Source: Oribacterium sp. (lineage in GTDB: Bacteria > Bacillota_A > Clostridia > Lachnospirales > Lachnospiraceae). Taken from it: a stretch of DNA of 64,000 nt. Shown here piece by piece: positions 58,311 to 64,000 of the stretch. Under the pieces are notes generated by a model. It saw only the letters and a program-made list of their open reading frames with translations. It was not told the origin of the DNA and made no database searches. The DNA is taken from NCBI GenBank assembly GCA_004554245.1, contig SFND01000001.1, positions 124,001 through 188,000 of the forward strand. The letters are read 5' to 3'. Made by a program: the position numbers and the translations under genes. The first letter of the stretch is position 1. Every line of letters starts with the position of its first letter.

Positions 58311-60944
58311 ATGGCTAAGAAATGGGTTTACTTGTTCACGGAGGGTAACGCAGACATGCGTGAGCTTCTGGGTGGTAAGGGTGCAAACCTTGCAGAGATG
58401 ACCAATATCGGTCTCCCGGTTCCACAGGGTTTCACCATCACGACAGAGGCCTGCACACAGTACTACGAGGACGGTCGTGAGATCAATGCGGAGATCATGG
58501 GTCAGATCGACGAGCATATCGAAAAGATGGAGGAGATTACCGGTAAGAAGTTCGGTGATCACGAGAATCCGCTTCTGGTATCGGTACGTTCCGGTGCACG
58601 TGCTTCCATGCCGGGTATGATGGACACCATTCTGAACCTTGGTCTTAACGAGGACGTTGTAAAGGTTCTTTCTGAGAAGTCCGGTAACCCACGTTGGGCA
58701 TGGGATTCCTACAGAAGATTTATTCAGATGTACTCAGATGTCGTTATGGAAGTTTCCAAGAGCGAGTTTGAGAAGCTGATCGATAAGAAGAAGGAAGAGA
58801 AGGGCGTAAAGCTAGATGTCGAGCTGAGCGCAGAGGATCTTCATGATCTCGCAGAGCAGTTCAAGGCGAAGTATAAGGAAGCACTCGGTGAGGACTTCCC
58901 GGCAGACCCGAAGGCACAGCTCTATGGCGCAATCAAGGCCGTATTCCGTTCATGGGATAACCCACGTGCAAACGTTTATCGTCGTGACAATGATATCCCA
59001 TATTCCTGGGGTACTGCTGTAAACGTACAGTCCATGGCATTCGGTAACATGGGTGATGACTGTGGTACCGGTGTAGCCTTCACGAGAGATCCGGCTACCG
59101 GTGCAAAGGGCCTCTTCGGTGAGTTCCTTACGAACGCACAGGGCGAGGACGTTGTCGCAGGTGTTCGTACGCCGATGCACATCCAGGAGATGGAGCAGAA
59201 GTTCCCGGAGGCATTCGCAGAGTTCGTAAAGGTATGCGAGACCCTCGAGAAGCATTATAGAGATATGCAGGATATGGAGTTTACCGTTGAGCACGGTAAG
59301 CTGTACATGCTGCAGACCAGAAATGGTAAGAGAACCGCACAGGCTGCGCTGAAGATCGCCTGCGACCTCGTAGATGAGGGCATGAGAAGCGAGAAGGAAG
59401 CCGTTGCGATGATCGATCCACGTAACCTCGATACACTTCTTCACCCGCAGTTCGATAAGGATGCGCTGAAGGCAGCGGTTCCGATGGGTAAGGGCCTCGG
59501 TGCTTCCCCAGGAGCGGCATGTGGTAAGGTCGTCTTCACTGCAGAGGATGCAGAGGCGTGGAACGCACGTGGCGAGAAGGTGATTCTCGTTCGTCTCGAG
59601 ACTTCCCCAGAGGATATCACAGGTATGAAGTCTTCCGAGGGTATCCTGACCGTTCGTGGCGGTATGACCAGCCATGCAGCCGTTGTTGCCCGTGGTATGG
59701 GTGAGTGCTGCGTATCCGGCTGCGGTGATATCGTGATGGATGAGGAGAACAAGAAGTTCACACTCGGCGGAAAGACCATCAAGGAGGGAGATTTCATTTC
59801 CATCGATGGTACAACCGGTAACATCTACGAGGGTAAGATCGCTACCGTAGATGCTCAGATTTCCGGCGACTTCGGTCGTATCATGGGCTGGGCTGATAAG
59901 TATAGAAAGCTCGGCGTAAGAACCAACGCGGATACACCGCGCGATGCTGCAAAGGCACGTGAGCTCGGTGCGGAGGGTATCGGCCTCTGCCGTACAGAGC
60001 ACATGTTCTTCGACCCGGAGAGAATCGAAGCATTCCGTGAGATGATCTGCTCCGATACGGTTGAAGAGCGTAAGAAGGCACTCGAGAAGATCGAGCCGTA
60101 TCAGCAGGATGACTTCAGACAGCTCTTCGAGGCGATGGAAGGCAACCCTGTTACCATTCGTTTCCTGGATCCGCCTCTTCACGAGTTCGTTCCGACCACG
60201 GAGCCGGAGATCAAAGCACTTGCAGAGAAGATGGGCAAGACGGTTGAGCAGATCAAGGCGATCATTACCGGTCTCCACGAGTTCAACCCGATGATGGGTC
60301 ACAGAGGATGCCGTCTGACCGTAACCTATCCTGAGATCGCAGTTATGCAGACACAGGCGATCATCCGTGCAGCCATCGAGGTAAAGAAAGCACATGCTGA
60401 CTGGAACCTCGTTCCGGAGATCATGATTCCGCTCGTTGGCGAGGTGAAGGAGTTCAAGTTCGTGAAGGACATCGTCGTAAAGACCGCAGACGAGGAAATC
60501 GCAGCGGCTGGCGTAGAGCTCAAGTATGAGGTTGGTACCATGATCGAGATCCCGAGAGCTGCTCTTACAGCTGACGAGATCGCTGCAGAGGCTGATTTCT
60601 TCTGCTTCGGTACAAACGACCTTACACAGATGACCTTCGGCTTCTCACGTGATGATGCCGGTAAGTTCCTGAACAGCTACTATGACACCAAGATCTACGA
60701 GCAGGATCCGTTCGCAAAGCTCGATCAGAAGGGTGTTGGTAAGCTCATGGATATGTCACTGAAGCTTGGTAAGCCGGTGAACCCGAACCTCCACTGCGGT
60801 ATCTGCGGCGAGCACGGCGGCGATCCTTCTTCTGTAGAGTTCTGCCACAACATCGGCCTCGACTATGTATCCTGCTCACCGTTCCGTGTACCGGTAGCAA
60901 GACTTGCAGCAGCACAGGCTGAGATCAACAATCCGAGAAAGTAA
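58311..60944 (+). CDS. ppdK: Pyruvate, phosphate dikinase
   Basis: Interconverts pyruvate + ATP + Pi and PEP + AMP + PPi; in anaerobes it often works glycolytically with PPi. The 877 residues contain the ATP-grasp domain (GGKGANLAEMTNIGLPVPQGFTIT, in part; RSGARASMPGMMDTILNLG), the phosphohistidine swivel GGMTSHAAVVARGMGECCVSG (His near 455, quoted in part), and the PEP-binding barrel with LCRTEHMFF, GHRGCRL, FGTNDLTQMTFG and catalytic Cys in NLHCGICGEHGGDP. TAGGAGGAT precedes the ATG. Codon use is strongly biased, consistent with high expression. Confidence 0.97.
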   Translation: MAKKWVYLFTEGNADMRELLGGKGANLAEMTNIGLPVPQGFTITTEACTQYYEDGREINAEIMGQIDEHIEKMEEITGKKFGDHENPLLVSVRSGARASMPGMMDTILNLGLNEDVVKVLSEKSGNPRWAWDSYRRFIQMYSDVVMEVSKSEFEKLIDKKKEEKGVKLDVELSAEDLHDLAEQFKAKYKEALGEDFPADPKAQLYGAIKAVFRSWDNPRANVYRRDNDIPYSWGTAVNVQSMAFGNMGDDCGTGVAFTRDPATGAKGLFGEFLTNAQGEDVVAGVRTPMHIQEMEQKFPEAFAEFVKVCETLEKHYRDMQDMEFTVEHGKLYMLQTRNGKRTAQAALKIACDLVDEGMRSEKEAVAMIDPRNLDTLLHPQFDKDALKAAVPMGKGLGASPGAACGKVVFTAEDAEAWNARGEKVILVRLETSPEDITGMKSSEGILTVRGGMTSHAAVVARGMGECCVSGCGDIVMDEENKKFTLGGKTIKEGDFISIDGTTGNIYEGKIATVDAQISGDFGRIMGWADKYRKLGVRTNADTPRDAAKARELGAEGIGLCRTEHMFFDPERIEAFREMICSDTVEERKKALEKIEPYQQDDFRQLFEAMEGNPVTIRFLDPPLHEFVPTTEPEIKALAEKMGKTVEQIKAIITGLHEFNPMMGHRGCRLTVTYPEIAVMQTQAIIRAAIEVKKAHADWNLVPEIMIPLVGEVKEFKFVKDIVVKTADEEIAAAGVELKYEVGTMIEIPRAALTADEIAAEADFFCFGTNDLTQMTFGFSRDDAGKFLNSYYDTKIYEQDPFAKLDQKGVGKLMDMSLKLGKPVNPNLHCGICGEHGGDPSSVEFCHNIGLDYVSCSPFRVPVARLAAAQAEINNPRK

Positions 60945-60977
60945 TTTCACAGGATCGTGGATTAAATAAGTGATGAT

Positions 60978-61015
60978 AAACACCGGAGACTGTCCTCGAC
61001 ATTCTCCGGTGTTTT
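60978..61015 (+). terminator. Terminator of ppdK
   Basis: ACACCGGAGA pairs with TCTCCGGTGT, followed by TTTTA. Confidence 0.9.
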
Positions 61016-61047
61016 ATATCGTACACAGGTATGGACAGGGGGGAATT

Positions 61048-61596
61048 ATGGCTGGAGATCATAGCGGACTAAATAAAGAAGAAATGAAAAACATCGCGCT
61101 GATCGGTTTTATGGGTGCCGGAAAAACGACAGTATCACATGCACTCAGAGCACTGTATGGACTGACAGAGATCGATACGGATCAGGAAATCGTGCGCCAG
61201 GAGGGACGCCCGATTACGGAGATTTTTGCGACGGATGGAGAGGCGTATTTCCGGCAGCTTGAGCACGACGTGGTGCTGCGTTTTCAGGATGTGCATGCGG
61301 CGGTGATCTCCTGTGGCGGGGGTCTCGTGATGAATCCGGAAAATGTTAAAAATCTGCGTACATCCTGCATCATTGTTTTTCTGACGGCGACCCCGGAGAC
61401 GACGCTCCTTCGGGTGAAGGATTCTGCGGATCGTCCGATCCTGAACGGACATATGGATGTCGCGTATATCCGTATGTTGCAGGAGAAGCGCCGGCCGGCG
61501 TATGAGGCGGCAGCGGATATATGCGTCGCGACGGACGGGAAGGATGTGGAGACGATCTGCTGTGAAATTATGCAGAAAATGAAGGATTTCTCATAA
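61048..61596 (+). CDS. aroK: Shikimate kinase
   Basis: Phosphorylates shikimate in aromatic amino acid synthesis, 182 residues. P-loop GFMGAGKTT (about 19-27), shikimate-binding DTDQEIVRQEGRPITEIF, ISCGGGLVMNPEN and lid RPILNGHM with its arginine. The ATG at 61048 follows GGGGGGA; a shorter start at 61084 would give the canonical MKNIALIGFMG. No other aro gene is near. Confidence 0.92.
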   Translation: MAGDHSGLNKEEMKNIALIGFMGAGKTTVSHALRALYGLTEIDTDQEIVRQEGRPITEIFATDGEAYFRQLEHDVVLRFQDVHAAVISCGGGLVMNPENVKNLRTSCIIVFLTATPETTLLRVKDSADRPILNGHMDVAYIRMLQEKRRPAYEAAADICVATDGKDVETICCEIMQKMKDFS

Positions 61597-61615
61597 TTAT
61601 ATAAATAGTACAGGA

Positions 61616-61656
61616 CCGCGTTATTGTGTTGAAAAGTGCGCAATAACGCGGTTTTT
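61616..61656 (+). terminator. Terminator of aroK
   Basis: CCGCGTTATTG pairs perfectly with CAATAACGCGG, followed by TTTTT. Confidence 0.93.
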
Positions 61657-61711
61657 GTATGCTGCTTTTGGCGCTTATTCTGCGCCAGTTTATATTTTTT
61701 TTATAATTTTG

Positions 61712-61740
61712 TTGCGAAATTAACGAAGCTATAATATAAT
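61712..61740 (+). promoter_or_regulatory. Promoter of the M18 aminopeptidase
   Basis: TTGCGA (61712-61717), 17 bases, TATAAT (61735-61740). Confidence 0.72.
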
Positions 61741-61808
61741 TTTCACGAATAAGACATATTCTACTCGCGAATAATCGTCATGTTTTACACAGATTGTGAG
61801 GATAGAAA

Positions 61809-63128
61809 ATGAATCATCAGGAAGTGAATAAGGAACTGCTCCATTTTCTGGATCATAGCCCGAATGCATTTTATGCAGTAGCCAATATGCAGAAGGAACT
61901 CGAGGACGCCGGTTTCACCCGCCTCTATGAGGGCTGCCCGTGGACACTGTCCGAGGGCCATGGCTACTATGTGACACGGAACGATTCGGCCATCATCGCC
62001 TTTCGTATACCGGAGGGTGAGTATAAGGGCTTCCAGATCATGGCGAGCCACTGCGATTCACCGGTTTTTAAGATCAAGACGAACGCAGAGATCGTCGTGG
62101 ACAACAGCTATGTCAAGCTGAATGTCGAGAAGTATGGCGGTATGCTCTGTGCACCATGGCTGGATCGTCCGCTTTCCGTTGCCGGTCGTGTAGTCGTTCA
62201 GACGGAGGAGGGCATCGCGACGAAGCTGGTCAATGTTGATCGGGATCTTCTCATCATTCCGAACGTGGCGATCCATATGAATCGTCAGGTCAATGACGGT
62301 TATGCATTTAATGCACAGGTGGATATGCTGCCGCTGTTCTGTGAGCAGGGTGAGGAGAAGAACCAGTTCATGCAGCTGATCGCAGACGAGGCAGCTGTGC
62401 AGGTGGAGGACATCCTGGATACGGATCTCTTCCTGTATAACCGCATGAAGGGAACGACGCTCGGCCTCCATGGCGAGTTCATCGCAAGTGGACGTCTGGA
62501 TGATCTCCAGTGTGCATTTGCATCTCTGAAGGGCTTCCTCGCGGCCGAGCTGAAACAGTCCATCGCTGTTCACTGTGTCTATGATAACGAGGAGGTCGGC
62601 TCCGGTACGAAACAGGGTGCCGCCAGCACCTTCCTGAAAGATACACTCCAGCGCATCAGCCGCGCGATGGGACGCAGCGAGGAGCAGTACCTCATGAGCA
62701 TCGCTTCGAGCTTCATGGTATCTGCAGATAATGCACATGCCGTGCATCCGAACCATGCCGAGAAGGCAGATCCGACCAACCGCCCGTATATGAACCGGGG
62801 AATCGTCATCAAGTACAGCGCGAACCAGAAGTATACGACCGATGGTGTTTCCGGCGCTGTGATGCGCGCGATCTGTAAGAAGGCAGCTGTGCCATGTCAG
62901 ACCTTCACCAACCGCTCCGATATGCTCGGCGGCTCGACGCTGGGAAATATTTCGCAGGCGCAGGTTGCGCTGAACACCGTCGATATCGGACTGCCACAGC
63001 TCGCGATGCACTCTCCGTATGAGACGGCCGGTGCGCGGGATACCGCGTATCTGATCGAGGCGGCGCGGGTACTGTTCAGCTCGAGCTTTGAAGGAAACGG
63101 GGACGGCAATTACAGACTGATCTTCTGA
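61809..63128 (+). CDS. apeB: M18 family aminopeptidase
   Basis: Cytosolic two-zinc aminopeptidase, the aspartyl-aminopeptidase family, releasing N-terminal acidic residues. The 439 residues have SHCDSPVFKIK (first metal His and Asp-like residues, about 79-89), WLDRPLSVAGRVVV, YDNEEVGSGTKQGAAS (metal/catalytic Glu) and late IGLPQLAMHSPYETAG with the last metal His. GAGGAT precedes the ATG. It precedes an amino-acid permease gene on the same strand, suggesting peptide and amino acid use. Confidence 0.92.
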   Translation: MNHQEVNKELLHFLDHSPNAFYAVANMQKELEDAGFTRLYEGCPWTLSEGHGYYVTRNDSAIIAFRIPEGEYKGFQIMASHCDSPVFKIKTNAEIVVDNSYVKLNVEKYGGMLCAPWLDRPLSVAGRVVVQTEEGIATKLVNVDRDLLIIPNVAIHMNRQVNDGYAFNAQVDMLPLFCEQGEEKNQFMQLIADEAAVQVEDILDTDLFLYNRMKGTTLGLHGEFIASGRLDDLQCAFASLKGFLAAELKQSIAVHCVYDNEEVGSGTKQGAASTFLKDTLQRISRAMGRSEEQYLMSIASSFMVSADNAHAVHPNHAEKADPTNRPYMNRGIVIKYSANQKYTTDGVSGAVMRAICKKAAVPCQTFTNRSDMLGGSTLGNISQAQVALNTVDIGLPQLAMHSPYETAGARDTAYLIEAARVLFSSSFEGNGDGNYRLIF

Positions 63129-63146
63129 TCATGATCATGTGTGGAT

Positions 63147-63185
63147 GAGCCCGTGGAACAGGCGAATGCTGATCACCGGGCTTTC
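63147..63185 (+). terminator. Probable terminator after the aminopeptidase
   Basis: AGCCCGTG pairs with CACCGGGCT around a long loop, followed by TTTC; weaker than the others. A second hairpin AGCGAAA/TTTCGCT follows. Confidence 0.5.
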
Positions 63186-63240
63186 AAAACAAAGCGAAAT
63201 CTGAATTCGTTTCGCTAAACAACAAAAAAGGAGTATACAT

Positions 63241-64000
63241 ATGGATTCAAAACACATTAAATGGACGACGCTCGCGTTCATGGCGTTTTCGACGGTCTGG
63301 GGCTTCGGAAATGTACTGAACGGATTCATCTACTTCAACGGTATCCAGGTTATTTTCAGCTGGATCCTCATGTTTGCGCTTTACTTCGTACCATACGCAC
63401 TGATGGTCGGTGAGCTGGGTTCCGCATTTAAGGAGTCCGGTGGTGGTGTGAGCTCATGGATTCTGAAGACGACAGGACCGAAGCTTGCGTACTATGCAGG
63501 CTGGACCTACTGGGCATGCCATATCACCTACATCGCAAGTAAGTCCTCCGGTGGTCTGAAGGCATTGAGCTGGGCTGTGTTCCGTAACGCGGAAGCATAC
63601 GATACCTTCCCTACACTGGCAGTACAGCTGATCACCTTCTGTATCCTGATTCTGTTCTGCTATATCGCAAGCCGTGGTCTGAACCCGCTGAAGAAGATGG
63701 CGACACTGGCAGGTACCAGCATGTTCATCATGTCCATCCTCTACATCATCATGATGTTCGGTGCGCGTGCCATCAATCCGGCTTCTTCCTTCGTGACACT
63801 GGATTTCAGTGCGAAGAACCTGATTCCGACCTTCGACTGGAAGTACTTCACCTCCCTGTCCATCCTGGTTTTCGCTGTCGGTGGCTGTGAGAAGATCTCT
63901 CCGTATGTTAATAAGGTAGAGAACCCGAGCAAGGGCTTCCCGCGTGCGATGATTAGCCTGGCGATCATGGTTGTGATCTGTGCGATTCTCGGTACCATCG
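63241..64000 (+). CDS. Amino acid permease, APC superfamily (partial, right edge)
   Basis: First 253 codons of a membrane transporter; the frame is open at the window end. At least six hydrophobic helices are visible. The opening KWTTLAFMAFSTVWGFGNV and the segment MVGELGSAFKESGGGVSSW resemble the glutamate/GABA-antiporter branch of the APC superfamily, closest in my recollection to YjeM-type proteins. AAAAAAGGAG precedes the ATG. The substrate cannot be read from sequence. Confidence 0.8.
   Translation, partial: MDSKHIKWTTLAFMAFSTVWGFGNVLNGFIYFNGIQVIFSWILMFALYFVPYALMVGELGSAFKESGGGVSSWILKTTGPKLAYYAGWTYWACHITYIASKSSGGLKALSWAVFRNAEAYDTFPTLAVQLITFCILILFCYIASRGLNPLKKMATLAGTSMFIMSILYIIMMFGARAINPASSFVTLDFSAKNLIPTFDWKYFTSLSILVFAVGGCEKISPYVNKVENPSKGFPRAMISLAIMVVICAILGTI

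Noticed and set aside
58950..60395. Long minus-strand open frame opposite ppdK
   Set aside because: Same cause: the strongly biased codons of ppdK avoid stops in the antisense frame; composition is Leu/Cys/His-rich with no recognisable domain.
1..64000. tRNA, rRNA, CRISPR arrays, insertion sequences or prophage genes
   Set aside because: I scanned for cloverleaf-like segments, regularly spaced repeats, transposase and integrase motifs and saw none; a dedicated search could still find a diverged case.

Overview
This window reads as chromosomal DNA from a low-to-moderate GC Gram-positive anaerobe of the class Clostridia, most likely family Lachnospiraceae. The support is indirect: strong Shine-Dalgarno sites (AGGAGG type), an hrcA-grpE-dnaK-dnaJ operon with a CIRCE operator, the Firmicutes cluster ireB-ruvX-DUF1292-(mltG)-trmR-U32, a rubrerythrin with its rubredoxin domain at the N-terminus, pyruvate phosphate dikinase beside a catabolite-type operator, and a lipoprotein solute-binding protein with a low-complexity stalk. 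No rRNA, tRNA, CRISPR array, transposase or phage gene was recognised.

Layout. 1-8100 is a complete-looking autoinducer-2 (AI-2) uptake island: lsrK (cut by the left edge) and lsrR on the minus strand, and divergently lsrA-lsrC-lsrD-lsrB-lsrF on the plus strand. The promoters face away from each other and carry GTTCA/TGAAC palindromes that are good LsrR operator candidates. The cells would import AI-2 by ABC transport, phosphorylate it with LsrK, relieve LsrR and cleave the product with LsrF; no lsrG is in view. 8100-8700 is a gene-poor gap holding an orphan terminator and a possible gene relic. 8778-12389 carries a CHASE-type hybrid histidine kinase, a 5-formyl-THF cyclo-ligase and a sirtuin. 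Minus-strand rluA-type pseudouridine synthase (with unusual insertions) and rfbC follow. 14700-15900 is a peroxide-stress pair, perR and reverse rubrerythrin.

16-29 kb holds gpmI, a DegV lipid-binding protein, comEC, rpsT, lepA, ilvE, hemW, a sodium/proline symporter and holA. The intergenic gaps here hold the least explained feature of the window: two large nested palindromes on either side of ilvE whose stems differ in sequence but keep pairing, plus a shorter shared motif upstream of perR and lepA. 29.8-31.7 kb has two secreted 3D-domain proteins. 31.8-36.8 kb is the heat-shock operon, followed by rsmE, a NifS-type cysteine desulfurase, prmA, thiI (its likely sulfur-transfer partner, opposite strand) and a Crh-like HPr paralogue that lacks the phosphorylatable histidine.

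41.8-54.6 kb is a long plus-strand run: mtaB, ireB, ruvX, DUF1292, RNase J with a basic N-terminal extension, a MltG-like stub without catalytic domain, trmR, a U32 protein (tRNA wobble-uridine hydroxylation), a DUF218 membrane protein, an M16C protease, era and recO. Then come glycyl-tRNA synthetase, an OmpR-type two-component pair, ppdK behind a perfect 16-bp cre-like palindrome, shikimate kinase, an M18 aminopeptidase and an amino-acid permease cut by the right edge. Most of the window is core housekeeping; the accessory interest lies in the lsr island, the hairpin family and several oddly built proteins.
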